A stretch of 64,000 nt of DNA from Bolinopsis microptera (lineage: Eukaryota; Ctenophora; Tentaculata; Lobata; Bolinopsidae): the NCBI RefSeq assembly GCF_026151205.1, contig NC_087078.1, positions 60,001-124,000 of the forward strand, read 5' to 3'. How positions within the stretch are numbered: position 1 is the stretch's first letter; each line of letters opens with the position of its first letter. The notes under the pieces were generated by a model, which was not told where the DNA came from, did not search any database, and saw only the letters and a program-made list of their open reading frames with translations. Shown here in pieces: positions 33,597-45,986 of the stretch. The translations under genes and the position numbers were made by a program.

Positions 33597-34452
33597 AGTA
33601 ATATTAGTAATATTAGTAATATTAGTAATATTAGTAATATTAGTAATATTAGTTATATTAGTAATATTAGTAATATTAGTAATATTAGTAATATTAGTAA
33701 TATTAGTTATATTAGTAATATTAGTAATATTAGTAATATTAGTTATATTAGTAATATTAGTATTTAGTAATATTAGTAATATTAGTAATATTAGTAATAT
33801 TAGTAATATTAGTAATATTAGTAATATTAGTAATATTAGTAATATTAGTAATATTAGTAATATTAGTTATATTAGTAATATTAGTAATATTAGTAATATT
33901 AGTAATATTAGTAATATTAGTAATATTAGTAATATTAGTAATATTAGTAATATTAGTTATATTAGTAATATTAGTATTTAGTAATATTAGTAATATTAGT
34001 AATATTAGTAATATTAGTAATATTAGTAATATTAGTAATATTAGTAATATTAGTAATATTAGTAATATTAGTAATATTAGTAATATTAGTAATATTAGTA
34101 ATATTAGTAATATTAGTAATATTAGTAATATTAGTAATATTAGTAATATTAGTAATATTAGTAATATTAGTAATATTAGTAATATTACTAATATTAGTAA
34201 TATTAGTAATATTAGTAATATTAGTAATATTAGTAATATTAGTAATATTAGTAATATTAGTAATATTAGTAATATTAGTAATATTAGTTATATTAGTAAT
34301 ATTAGTAATATTAGTAATATTAGTAATATTAGTAATATTAGTAATATTAGTAATATTAGTAATATTAGTAATATTACTAATATTAGTAATATTAGTAATA
34401 TTAGTAATATTAGTAATATTAGTAATATTAGTAATATTAGTAATATTAGTAG
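33597..34452 (+). repeat. 9-bp satellite (AATATTAGT)n, left block
   Basis: About 95 units. Variants (ATTAGTTAT, TATTTAGTAAT) recur about 210 bp apart, near 33760 and 33975, showing higher-order duplication. It ends at the 3' end of the minus-strand LINE. Confidence 0.96.
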
Positions 34453-34455
34453 TAG

Positions 34456-37400
34456 TAAATCTTTCAAAGTACGAAATATCTCTTTAAAAGAGCATCCTAG
34501 GCACCTTATAGATATCAAAACGCATAAAAAAGAAAACAAAAACATCAACCATCTTCTAACTTCTTCCACTCCTCCCTATCTAAAGCTAAAAATCTAAGGT
34601 CTTCGAAATCAGTCAAATTCTTAAGTCTAATATCAAGATTTCTACTAGTCAAGTCTTTTCTAATAACATCTAATAAGTTTAAACTTGGTCTACCCCGTCT
34701 CCCTTCCATAAAAATATCAGAATTTATAGCAAATAACATAGAGGTGTATGCTGGTGAGTCTTCCTGTCCTCTTAAGATATGTCCTAACATTCTCCATCGA
34801 AACTTAGAGACTCTCACAGACAAGGGAGTGACATAACAACGAGCATAGAGTGCCTCATTAGAAATAACCCCAGTAGGCCATCTGATGTTGAGGATTCTTC
34901 GGAGGTGTTTGCGATGAGCAATATCAAGTTCATTCAACGAAGCTAGTGGTGCAGCCCAGGAGTTGCAGTTGTAGAGTAGAATAGAGACTACTTGTGCCTC
35001 GTAGATTTTGATCTTCCTTTGGACTGAAATCTTGCTCTTCATCCAAACTTTCTGAAATTTACTAAAGGCAACATTACCAAGGAATATTCGATTCTTGATA
35101 TCCTTAACAGTGCACATCAACGATCCTAAAGTTTTGTTAGAGCGCCACTCTTCATCACCTCTATACACTTTTCCAACAATCACCTTGCGTTTAACAGTGG
35201 GTTTAGGATCTGCTAAATAAAAATGGACAAATTCAGTCTTGGAAGAATTGATATGAAGGTCCCACTGCTGGAATATATCTTTAGCGATAGGAAGCATTTC
35301 TTTGAGTGGAGCAAGTTCAGTGTTATTAAAGTCAATATCATCAGAGTATCCTGTTTCGAGTGGCATGAATTCTTCTGAGATAGGAGGATTAGGGATTGGA
35401 TGATTCACTGGGTAAGGTGTTGATGATACTTGGGAGAGTACAGATCTGAGGTGAATAAGTGCAGCGGCTTCAACAACAGTAAATAGATTACCTGATAGTG
35501 CATCTCCTTGAAATGCTCCAGTTGTGCTTTGGAACTCAATTGATACAGTATTATTGACTTTTACTTTCAACACTGTGTTTGATAGTAGGAGCCGTACCAT
35601 CCTAATTTCATCACTAGTACAGCCAGCATCTTCAAGAACATTGAGTACTGTTTCTCTGCTGATGGTGTCAAAGGCACTTGACATGTCTATACTCATTCTG
35701 TGGTAGCTCCAATGCTTTCTAAGTACCACTGAGGTTAGCATACGTTGAGACCAAATTATATCGCCACAACTTCTACCTCTCTTGTAAGCACTTTGTGTAG
35801 GACCGGTGTACTGATCTAGCTTGCCTTGGATACGTTTTAGGGTAATCATTGACAGTAATTTTCTGGAGCAGTTTGAGAGGGTGAGAGGTCTGATGTTTGC
35901 TGCTGGACCAAGTGGTTTCTTAGGCTTTTGGAGTGGAGTAATGTTGCCTTTTCCAATAGATGTTATGGTGGTGTTTGTTTCAAATGCGGTATTTATACAG
36001 TCTGCATATTTCTGAAATACACTTCTGTTTGCATACTTAATCAATTCACTTGGGATATCATCAGGCCCAGTGGCTCTACCATTCTTCAAAGCTTTAGCAG
36101 CTATCTCAACTTCAATAGCAGTAATAGGGTCAGCGAGAGGACTAGGTTGATCAAAGAAAGTGTCAATAGGCTCAACTGTATGTTTTGCAGTGAACTTCTC
36201 TTCAAAGTGGTTCTTTAGTGTAGCAGCTTTTCCAGTGTCTGTACCTATGAAGTTAGAGTTTTCATCATGCACACTTATGGTTGGAGCACGTTTGATACCT
36301 GCTAGTTGGCGAGTGGCTGCAAAGTATGCTCTAGAACTATCAGTTTCGTTTATCTCTTCAGCAAGAGTGTCTGCATGCTCTTCTTGAAGGAGCTTGATTC
36401 TCTTACGAGTGTCATTTTGAATACGATTGATTTTGGTACGTATAACTGATCTATCTTCAGAGGTGTTGTTCTGATTGAGTAGAGCTTGTAGAACTTTCTT
36501 TTCATCAGACATCTCTCGAATTTCAAGGTCATTACAAAAGTTTTTAGGGCGTTTCCTAGGAAGGTATCCAATACTAACCTCAGCAGCTTTATGTACATCG
36601 TGAAACAAACTATTCATTTCTTCCTCAGGGTTAGGATTAACAGGGCTGTCTGTTAGAATATCATTCAATGTGTTGTTGTAATGCATTTTAGCAGCAGGAT
36701 TACTGACAAGGGTTGTGATATCAAAATGCATTTTAGGTTTCTGTTTGGGGAAGACAAGGTGAGCGTCACTGAAGTTGAAACGTGTAATAACAATTTTGTG
36801 ATCAGATTTAACAAGAGTACCCCCATAACTTCGAGAATTCACTAAAAGTTTCTTCAATCGACTGCTACATAGGACATAGTCAATTTGAGAGTAGTAGGGC
36901 AAAGTGCGATGTGAGTTTTTAGGAGTTGAGTAGTCTTTCATAAAACCAATTCTTGTTGTTATATGACGGACAGGGTGCTGGAAGCTAGTGTTGCAAGCAA
37001 AAAGTTTTTTTTCAACAAGAAAATTAAGAAGATGCTCTCCATTTGAATTCCTCTTTCCAGACCCATACATACCCATAAAGTCATTATACCCGAAAACAAT
37101 ATCTGAATGAGACAATTTACCGAGTCGAGAGTTGAAATCTCCAAGAATATATAAGTCCCAACTTGATGGGATATCAACAGCTTTGCCAAGAAACTTGTAG
37201 AAATAATCACGTCTCTGCGGATACTTATCACAATTTACTTGAGTGTGTCCATAGGCATTGATAACACGGCAAAGTCTTGGTTTACCTGATTTACTTGGTA
37301 TCTCAAGATCTAGATAAGCAACCCTGTCACTGATACTGTTGTAACACTTGATGTAGTTGGTATAGACTGAATTTACAAGAAAACCAATACCTGCTTGCCA

Positions 37401-37705
37401 CTTATTGTCAAATTGCTGAAAGTTTATGAAGCGATATTTGTGTGATTCCCATCATCTGTTGTAAAATGCAAAACTGAATCCTCAAAGTGACGACATTTTG
37501 TTTCTTGCACAGCGAGAATGTCTATTTTACGATAATAGCAATCTCTCAAAAGTTCATCCCGTTTAACTGGAGAAGTAACACCCAGGACATTAAAAGTAGC
37601 TAGAGTGAAGATTAGTGCTGTGCTTCTTCTTTTGCGTTCTGATGTAGATAATCTACTCTGTACGTTGCCGCCAGAGCATCTGCCGAAATCACTCGAACAG
37701 GCCAT
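34456..37705 (-). mobile_element. Near-full-length LINE bracketed by 9-bp satellite
   Basis: A minus-strand element whose coding start lies at the right satellite block and whose 3'UTR (about 90 bp after the stop at 34545) runs into the left block. No target duplication can be seen because both flanks are the same satellite. Confidence 0.85.
34545..37705 (-). pseudogene. LINE endonuclease-reverse transcriptase (RTE-like C-terminus, YSDD active site), one frameshift
   Basis: Read from 37705 leftward: LATFNVLGVTS, ILAVQETKC (Asn and Glu of the APE fold); a -1 frameshift near 37430; then GIGFLVNS, LCRVINAYGH, LYILGDFNSRLG (Asp/Asn), YSQIDYVLCS and KSDHKIVI (His). The RT follows in the same frame: NGRATGPDDIPSEL, NIRPLTLSNCSRKLL, SAYKRGRSCGDIIW, motif A MSIDMSSAFDTIS, motif B GAFQGDALSGNLF and motif C TGYSDDIDF. 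The C-terminus has LLYNCNSWAAPL, FRWRMLGHILR, GRRGRPSLNLL and LALDREEWKKL. About 1,050 codons with a single lesion, so recently active. The YSDD box replaces the usual YADD/FADD. Confidence 0.85.
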
Positions 37706-38396
37706 CCTAATATTAGTAATATTAGTAATATTAGTAATATTAGTAATATTAGTTATATTAGTAATATTAGTAATATTAGTTATATTAGTAATATTAGTAA
37801 TATTAGTAATATTAGTTATATTAGTAATATTAGTATTTAGTAATATTAGTAATATTAGTAATATTAGTAATATTAGTAATATTAGTAATATTAGTAATAT
37901 TAGTAATATTAGTAATATTAATAATATTAGTAATATTAGTAATATTAGTAATATTAGTAATATTAGTTATATTAGTAATATTAGTAATATTAGTTATATT
38001 AGTAATATTAGTAATATTAGTAATATTAGTAATATTAATAATATTAGTAATATTAGTAATATTAGTAATATTAGTAATATTACTAATATTACTAAATACT
38101 AATATTACTAATATTTCTAATATTACTAATATAACTAATATTAGTAATATTAGTAATATTACTAATATAACTAATATTACTAATATTTCTAATATAACTA
38201 ATATTACTAATATTACTAATATTACTAATATTACTAATATAACTAATATTAGTAATATTAGTAATATTAGTAATATTACTAATATTACTAATATTACTAA
38301 TATTACTAATATTAGTTATATTACTAATATTAGTAATATTACTAATATTAGTTATATTACTAATATTAGTAATATTAGTAATATTAGTAATATTAG
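37706..38396 (+). repeat. 9-bp satellite, right block, with polarity switches
   Basis: AATATTAGT units in plus orientation to about 38080, then mixed stretches of the reverse complement (ACTAATATT) and forward units to 38396, so the array contains several inversions. Variants match those of the left block. Confidence 0.95.
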
Positions 38397-39790
38397 AACA
38401 TCAACAAATGTGTGGGCTCTTGTGTTTACCGTCCTCGTGTCTTATGCCCATCTCAATTAAATATGAGGGCTAAAACGATATTTCGGGTATATACGAAGCA
38501 AATGTGATAATAAAAATGGAAAGATTTTGTAATCTGCAGGAATTCCCAAAAGCAAATTTCCTCTGTCCCCCGACCTGCCTATAGCTGTAGTAGTACACCT
38601 GCCTATAATATAACACATAACATAGTACTAATTATGTCGATTATTATTCCAACAAACGGAAGGTTTGGCGTGACGAATGAAAATTGTATACCTTTACGAC
38701 TAATGTTGATATGGTAACGGCGAGGCTGTTGTCATGGCAACGGTTATTGTCATGGTACCTTTACGGCTAATGACTTTGTGCCGTCACGAATTTACATTTT
38801 AAGTAGCATTTATGAACCAGAGACAGGCTCAATTACAAAATCAAGCGCTCAATCACCCCACAATGTGATTGCGGTTGTTTGGTGTAATCCACTGCTTGAA
38901 ATCCTCAATTAGCGGTCTAACTCTAATCGTGCGGCTTCACAAACAACAGTTGACCCGGAGCCTCCTCTACTAATGTTATGTGACATCAAAGCGATGGTTA
39001 GAGTTGTGATTATCAGCCAGAGCACCGGTCTGAGAAACAGAGCTGAGAGTGATCTGGATAATCATTAAAATTAATGTATTGTTGAATCACGCGAAAGAGC
39101 ATTCTCAGGGTTCAGCCCCTATTAGTATAAACTTCTTGCACCCTTACATCTACAACAACACAAAATATCTGGTGAGATCTTATTTCCGAAATGGTGAGTT
39201 ATATCTCGACTTGCACCCTTACATTCTACAACAACACAAAATATCTGGTGAGATCTTATCTCCGAAATGGCGAGTTATCGCAATTAATGAAAGCTGTATC
39301 TCCGCTAACCGGACAAGCAGTGAACATGAAGGTATTAACTCATGAACCATTCTCTATTAGCTTATTACTCTTCTTAACGTGAAATGAACAGGATCTCCGA
39401 CTCATAAGTTGTTTCTCGCTGCTTAGAGTTACACGAGGTGATACTGATATTTACTATTATATAATATACTATTTACTATATCACTATACGATATATTATG
39501 TAATATAATGGCTGTTCGTAATCATCCCCTCCTGGTGGCTGGTCTCGTACAGATTGTAATAAATTAATTGCGCAGGGCCGGTAAGGGAGGTTGAGCAAGC
39601 ATTAAGGAGTTAAGAAACTTGAAGAACTGGACTAGTTCCTCTGGCGAATGTTATAAACGTAATTATTTACCGTAGTTTAGTCACATGTTAGCCACGTGTT
39701 AGTCACGTGTTATCGTGATCACGGAAGGTAACTCCTCATACGAGCAAAAGTAGGGTGAGCAGCTGGGTTCCACCCTCGCACGAAACTATG
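38397..39790. other. Intergenic region with one short duplication; no gene
   Basis: AT-rich. A segment of about 79 bp (CTTGCACCCTTACAT...GGTGAGATCTTAT) is duplicated at about 39136 and 39210. CCATGGTAAC-like palindromes occur near 38735-38755. No exon is supported. Confidence 0.5.
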
Positions 39791-39796
39791 ATTGTT

Positions 39797-39955
39797 ATTC
39801 TCTCTCTTTTTACATTATTCTCTCTCTTTTTACATTATTCTCTCTCTTTTTACATTATTCTCTCTCTTTTTACATTATTCTCTCTCTTTTTACATTATTC
39901 TCTCTCTTTTTACATTATTCTCTCTCTTTTTACATTATTCTCTCTCTTTTTACAT
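39797..39955. repeat. 20-bp minisatellite, eight copies
   Basis: Unit ATTATTCTCTCTCTTTTTAC repeated head to tail. Confidence 0.95.
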
Positions 39956-40062
39956 CATTACATTAAGAGCCCCATTTTCATGTTGCTAAAATAATTATAT
40001 CCATTCAGTCGCCTTCTCATTCAGGAGAATTTAGGATATCATCATAGTAATTGAATGCTCTG

Positions 40063-40373
40063 TAACTAATGATGATGACTTGCAAGCTGAACATCCCGTC
40101 TGGCAATTACAGAATACAGATACTAAAAATATAGTTCAGATTTCTAGAAAGAAACTTAAACAATATGTCGATGGACTGTTTAAAGGTGATAAAGCAGACT
40201 CATCTGCCATTAAGACGTCTGCCATTATAAATAGAGCAGATCACCAAAACAACAGCAACGAACAAAATACTCCCATTAAAAAGCTCAAAGTGAAGCCAGA
40301 CGCGAAAAAAGAAGAAGGAACACCTGGTGGCTGGCGTACGATTTATTTTAGATTTAATTGGCGGTTAAACTAA
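40063..40373 (+). CDS. Possible exon, unrecognised charged protein fragment
   Basis: After an AG (GAATTTAG near 40035) a frame of about 110 codons is open, encoding IIVIECSVTNDDDLQAEHP, VWQLQNTDTKNIVQISRKKL and a Lys-rich tail (PIKKLKVKPDAKKEEG). A second frame downstream (KRYDYRRPRDRKKLQLLEQL, about 40385-40480) could continue it after a frameshift or a small intron. No family is recognised. It may be a relic of a mobile element or a real exon. Confidence 0.25.
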
Positions 40374-40726
40374 AACTGAAGCTGTTAAGAAATATACAAA
40401 AAAGATATGATTATAGAAGACCGCGTGATCGCAAAAAGTTACAGCTACTTGAACAGTTGGCAGGTTGGTTGCTACCAAACACCGGCTAATAAAAAAAGGT
40501 AACACTATTTAGTCTAATAATCCTGGGTGGCTGCTAATACCAGATAGTTTTTATGATAAAAGTCAGGGCTGTTTTTGTGTCCACCTGGCAGAGCTGTTAT
40601 AAATATAATATTGGACAACTAAGAGAGGGGAGAGAGGGCTTACTAAGGCTCCTTCAAGCGGTCTCTTTCTTATGGTGGTAGGGCAGATGAAACTCAAGCT
40701 GCGCTCATTTATAAAGTCACGAGGCA

Positions 40727-41607
40727 TGGGGGAGAGGGGAGAGGGGAGAGGGGAGAGGGGAGAGGGGAGAGGGGAGAGGGGAGAGGGGAGAGGGGAGAGG
40801 GGAGAGGGGAGAGGGGAGAGGGGAGAGGGGAGAGGGGAGAGGGGAGAGGGGAGAGGGGAGAGGGAGAGGGGAGAGGGGAGAGGGGAGAGGGGAGAGGGGA
40901 GAGGGGAGAGGGGAGAGGGGAGAGGGGAGAGGGGAGAGGGGAGAGGGGAGAGGGGAGAGGGGAGAGGGGAGAGGGGAGAGGGGAGAGGGGAGAGGGGAGA
41001 GGGGAGAGGGGAGAGGGGAGAGGGGAGAGGGGAGAGGGGAGAGGGGAGAGGGGAGAGGGGAGAGGGGAGAGGGGAGAGGGGAGAGGGGAGAGGGGAGAGG
41101 GGAGAGGGGAGAGGGGAGAGGGGAGAGGGGAGAGGGGAGAGGGGAGAGGGGAGAGGGGAGAGGGGAGAGGGGAGAGGGGAGAGGGGAGAGGGGAGAGGGG
41201 AGAGGGGAGAGGGGAGAGGGGAGAGGGGAGAGGGGAGAGGGGAGAGGGGAGAGGGGAGAGGGGAGAGGGGAGAGGGGAGAGGGGAGAGGGGAGAGGGGAG
41301 AGGGGAGAGGGGAGAGGGGAGAGGGGAGAGGGGAGAGGGGAGAGGGGAGAGGGGAGAGGGGAGAGGGGAGAGGGGAGAGGGGAGAGGGGAGAGGGGAGAG
41401 GGGAGAGGGGAGAGGGGAGAGGGGAGAGGGGAGAGGGGAGAGGGGAGAGGGGAGAGGGGAGAGGGGAGAGGGGAGAGGGGAGAGGGGAGAGGGGAGAGGG
41501 GAGAGGGGAGAGGGGAGAGGGGAGAGGGGAGAGGGGAGAGGGGAGAGGGGAGAGGGGAGAGGGAGAGGGGAGAGGGGAGAGGGGAGAGGGGAGAGGGAGA
41601 GGGGAGG
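40727..41607 (+). repeat. 7-bp satellite (GGGGAGA)n, about 125 copies
   Basis: Pure-purine plus strand. Single 6-bp units (GGGAGA) occur near 40860, 41561 and 41596. The opposite frames (ERGEGRG and PLSPLPS types) are by-products. Confidence 0.97.
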
Positions 41608-41676
41608 TATTTGTAATAGGGAAAGTATTCGCTAAGCGTAAGAATGATTGCTGCTATTGGTATGTCAACTTGTAAG

Positions 41677-41778
41677 AGAGGGGAGAGGGGAGAGGGGAGA
41701 GGGGAGAGGGGAGAGGGGAGAGGGGAGAGGGGAGAGGGGAGAGGGGAGAGGGGAGAGGGGAGAGGGGAGAGGGGAGAG
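41677..41778 (+). repeat. 7-bp satellite (GGGGAGA)n, second short block
   Basis: About 14 further copies after a 69-bp unique spacer; a single array split by an insertion or two growth centres. Confidence 0.95.
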
Positions 41779-42133
41779 ATATAAGGAAGGCTAAAGAAGA
41801 CCCATACCACTACCAGCGACCTTATGATCCAACCCCAATAAAAAAGCTGGATAATGGATAGTGCTGATAGTGTTTTAATACTTAATCAGGATCTACTAGT
41901 AGCTAAGAAGAATAACATGCAGATTGACCCACCTTGAGTACTTAATATTTAAAATGAACATATATATTTCATATTATGTGGGTCAGGTGCGGTGCAACTC
42001 GCAAGTTGTCACGATTTGATCGTATACTCGGCAGGTTGACCTCATAACTATGTTATATAGTAAGTAAGTTTGATTTCCTGGTAAAGTAGGGACCATATAC
42101 CAACGAGCACTCTCATTTACAATTTAATGTTTA

Positions 42134-42397
42134 ATGGGTTTTGGTCTAGCCAAGGCTGTCAGAGTGACACTGACTCAGAGTGGGGAGAGGGACTCAGAGT
42201 CACTTGTTTCAGATTGTAAACGGGATCTCCTTGTCTTCTTGACAACCGTATACGTTCTCGCACTCGTAGTGCAGTCTCAAGTCTTGACAGCTACGTTGGT
42301 TAATCGTGTAGTGAAAAACAAGCGTCAAGCTGTAAAGTTACAAGAACAAGCTGTAAAGTTACAAGAACAAGCTGTAAAGTTACAAGAACAAGTGTAA
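42134..42397 (+). CDS. Possible membrane-protein exon running into a heptad-coding minisatellite
   Basis: A frame from ATG 42134 encodes a polar start ([20 protein letters not shown]), a hydrophobic segment of about 26 residues ([18 protein letters not shown] and LTATLV) that could span a membrane, a basic stop-transfer NRVVKNKRQ, and three AVKLQEQ heptads from the 21-bp repeat before a one-base deletion ends the frame. An internal acceptor (TTGTTTCAG, 42209) and a donor-like GTAAAG at the first repeat unit are alternatives, which would make only 42210-42333 an exon. Function unknown. Confidence 0.3.
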   Translation: MGFGLAKAVRVTLTQSGERDSESLVSDCKRDLLVFLTTVYVLALVVQSQVLTATLVNRVVKNKRQAVKLQEQAVKLQEQAVKLQEQV

Positions 42398-42750
42398 AGT
42401 TACAAGAACAAGCAGTAAGGTTACAAGAACAAGCTGTAAAGTTACAAGAACAAGCTGTAAGGTTACAAGAACAAGCTGTAAAGTTACAAGAACAAGCTGT
42501 AAAGTTACAAGAACAAGCTGTAAAGTTACAAGAACAAGCTGTAAGGTTACAAGAACAAGCTGTAAAGTTACAAGAACAAGCTGTAAAGTTACAAGAACAA
42601 GCTGTAAAGTTACAAGAACAAGCTGTAAAGTTACAAGAACAAGCTGTAAAGTTACAAGAACAAGCTGTAAAGTTACAAGAACAAGCTGTAAAGTTACAAG
42701 AACAAGCTGTAAAGTTACAAGAACAAGTGTAAAGTTACAAGAACAAGCTG
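42334..42750 (+). repeat. 21-bp minisatellite, about 20 copies
   Basis: Unit GTAAAGTTACAAGAACAAGC plus T, with GTAAGG variants and two one-base-deleted units (near 42390 and 42727). In the upstream frame each unit codes for AVKLQEQ. Confidence 0.95.
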
Positions 42751-42914
42751 TAAGGTTAAACATGTTCATCATGTTAAACATGTTCATCATGTTCAACATG
42801 TTTAACATTGGAAGATTGGCAGTCAGATTTGCTTAAAAATAATAATGATAGACTCCACCCAATACTCCCTACAAGCTCAACCTAGGTCGACCTCGACCTT
42901 AAAACTGATTTATC

Positions 42915-43131
42915 GGACCTTTACCGATAGTTGAAATTCGACATCTAGCGTCATTTAGCGTCATCTAGCCTCAGATAGCGTCAGATAGCGTCAGATAGCG
43001 TCATTAAAAGGGTGCACGACAATTGGCGGCATTGTCGCTAATTGTCGCTAACTGGCGGTATCTAGCATCATCTCGCGTCATTTCACGCTAGATGATGCTA
43101 AATGTCGAATTTCAACTATCGGTAAAAGTGC
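42915..43131. mobile_element. 217-bp MITE with 8-bp target duplication
   Basis: Flanked by GATTTATC on both sides (42907-42914 and 43132-43139). The ends GGACCTTTACCGATAG and the complement of CTATCGGTAAAAGTGC agree but for two bases, and the inverted match continues through TTGAAATTCGACAT. The interior has repeats of TCAGATAGCG. An 8-bp duplication fits hAT- or P-type mobilisation, although the tips are not the usual CAG of hAT. Confidence 0.75.
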
Positions 43132-43639
43132 GATTTATCATCACAAAAGTCTTTCAGTTACTGCTAAGTAGTTCATTCAAAGATGAAATTTATATATTAT
43201 ATTACACATTATATAATAATCACCATTGAATAGCTTAAATATCCAAAATGACAATAATATAAGCCAAGATAAAGTAAAGCTGATTTTAGAACTGTAGTTC
43301 GACTGAACTAAATCGTCAACCAACTGTGGCCAAAATTAAATTACTGCTTGACGATTCGCGGGAAATCTTTAAAAACCAATACAATCAAGGTATTGTCTGT
43401 ACTCAGTAGTTATTATTAATGGAAACTAGTTCTCTGTTCTGAACCATCGGGTCATTAAAACTTGTGGTGATTAATTTATTTGATTTGATTCGAAAATTTC
43501 ACTAATAGAACATATAAAAGGAAAGACACGCAGGGTAAAAAGTGTCCTTAAAAGACCATAATATTTTATAAATACCGAGTGCATGGTAAAGTGGTAGAAG
43601 TTCTGGAGATATACCAGGTAATAGTTTTACCCCAGACTC

Positions 43640-44130
43640 ACTAACACCACCTCACTAACACTACCCCAGACTCACTAACACCACCTCGCTAACACTACCC
43701 CAGACTCACTAACACCACCTCACTAACACTACCCCAGACTCACTAACACCACCTCGCTAACACTACCCCAGACTCACTAACACTACCCCAGACTCACAAA
43801 CACCACCCCACTAACACTACCCCAGACTCACTAACACCAGCTCACTAACACTACCCCAGACTCACTAACACCACCTCGCTAACACTACCCCAGACTCACT
43901 AACACCACCTCACTAACACTACCCCAGACTCACTAACACCACCTCACTAACACTACCCCAGACTCACTAACACCACCTCACTAACACTACCCCAGACTCA
44001 CTAACACCACCTCGCTAACACTACCCCAGACTCACTAACACCACCCCACTAACACTACCACAGACTCACTAACACCACCTCGCTAACACTACCCCAGACT
44101 CACTAACACCACCTCACTAACACTACCCCA
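43640..44130. repeat. 34-bp minisatellite, about 14 copies
   Basis: Unit CACTAACACCACCTC plus ACTAACACTACCCCAGACT, with C/G variants and one shortened unit near 43770. Confidence 0.94.
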
Positions 44131-44835
44131 TTTAAGAACGCACACAATTGTAAAATCGGTGGCCCACTTTAGTAAAACAAAATTTTAGTAAAACAAAAGT
44201 TTATATTACCTTACGAGACACATTTAAACGGCAAGTAGTAGTAATAAGTAGTAGTAGTAGTACGGGGTTTAAATGTATCGAATAGTCATACTTTAGTGCC
44301 TTTAATGGAACAATCACAAGCAACAGATTGCTCCCCCTCTTAAATTAAATGTTACTATGAAACTATTGTCCAATATTTGTAGTTCTAATAACGTTAACAT
44401 TTATATTTAATACGTATAAGTGAACAGTATGATATGGTGTGTCTCGGCTTAAGGAATAACCAGATATCAGGGTAGACAAATCAGAGAGTAGTGGGGGGGG
44501 GGGGGCTACATTGTGTTGTAAAACCAACATTCGTATAAAAAAGTGCTAGTGAGCTTGTGAACGAAAAACAAAGTTACCTCAGAAATAAGAGGAAGGAAAT
44601 GGAACTTTATAGAATGTTTTACTCAGGTGCAAGTTTAGTACTGGAGCAATGTGGCTCACCTCCGGAATGCACTACTTTCTGTAAAAGTGTTTGAAACAAT
44701 GTAAATGTAAAAATAAGTAGCCTGGCCCTTTGATCTGAGTAGGCTCAGTTAGCCCTGAGTAGGCTCAGTGTGGAGAATGTGTTCTAAACATTAATACAAC
44801 TACTAGATATGTATAGGAGTGTGAACTAAAGTTGT

Positions 44836-45030
44836 AACCATGGTTACAACATATTGTTGCCATGGTTACAACATATTGTTACCATGGTTACAACATATTG
44901 TTGCCATGGTTACAACATATTGTTACCATGGTTACAACATATTGTTACCATGGTTACAACATATTGTTACCATGGTTACAACACATTGTTACCATGGTTA
45001 CAATATATTGTTACCATGGCCATGGTTACA
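44836..45030 (+). repeat. 22-bp minisatellite with CCATGG palindrome, block A
   Basis: Unit ACCATGGTTACAACATATTG plus TT, about nine copies; two copies have GCCATGG. Inverted relative to the array at 46364-47132. Confidence 0.95.
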
Positions 45031-45985
45031 TGTTGATGTAAGACAACTTAGGATAAAGTCTCCTTTTAATCCCTGATATAATGAACAGTAAATTTGTAAA
45101 TTATCACTTCTGAGGAATAGCTAAAATGTCTCTACCAGCTGTCGTTACCATGGTTACCATGGTTACCACAGCTGTATCCTTCACGACAGATCACAAGATC
45201 CAATCTTGAAATACGCGACTTATTAGAAATATGTAGTATTTGTAGTATTTGTAGTGCCCAGTATGAAGCAAGCAAGCGCGTGAGTAGACACGTTAATAAC
45301 CACGTCAATATCTTGTAAATGGTTGTCAAGTTAGGTTGATTTATTTGGCCCTGATCTCATAAGGGGAGTTAACTAATTCTGTGAATATACGAGTTACCAT
45401 GGTTACGTGAATATACGAGTGTCAGGCCGGACCTCACAGGAAGTTTATTGATTTCACGTAAAAGATTTTATTTCTGCCGATATTGCACTTAAGCAGATAA
45501 ATGTCTTGTCACATAGCCTTTACAGTTCCCCAAAATTCTCGTTAGTAGCAAAATATTAAAGTTGTCATACGAAAAAGAGATTCTTGGCTTCCGTCGACGC
45601 AACCAATCAAGGGCTATTTTTAGCATCTTCATTATGGGAGTGACTACGAGTGGGTGGATAGTTCTAATGATATAGAGTGAAACAAGAAGGATAGCACAAT
45701 TTGTTGATCATTCTGACCCAGGTCGTGGTTACAAGACACGGGGGGATATCAAACCACTATCAACAAATACTACAATATATAAGTTATAGGGAAAATAAAT
45801 ATGCAAATTTCATTACGCAATCTGCTTAACAATCCGTTAGCGGTATGATCAAGAAATATCCGATAAATGAAGGTGCCAATAATCCTAATAAATAATACTC
45901 TCTCCCCATAAAACTTATCTTGATTAATTGAAACTATCTCAGAGCTAGAGCTGATGACATGCTTTGTATTGTGATAAATTATAAT
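45031..45985. other. No gene recognised
   Basis: Unique AT-rich sequence with isolated CCATGGTTAC motifs near 45146-45165 and 45396. Near 44490 a run of 14 G interrupts similar unique sequence. Confidence 0.5.
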
Positions 45986-45986
45986 G

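Noticed and set aside
39049-39382. Two overlapping frames of 63-98 codons
   Set aside because: Created by a 79-bp duplication; no recognisable protein features.
40563-41810. 415-codon Pro/Ser/Leu frame and its Gly/Glu/Arg antisense
   Set aside because: By-product of the 7-bp repeat.
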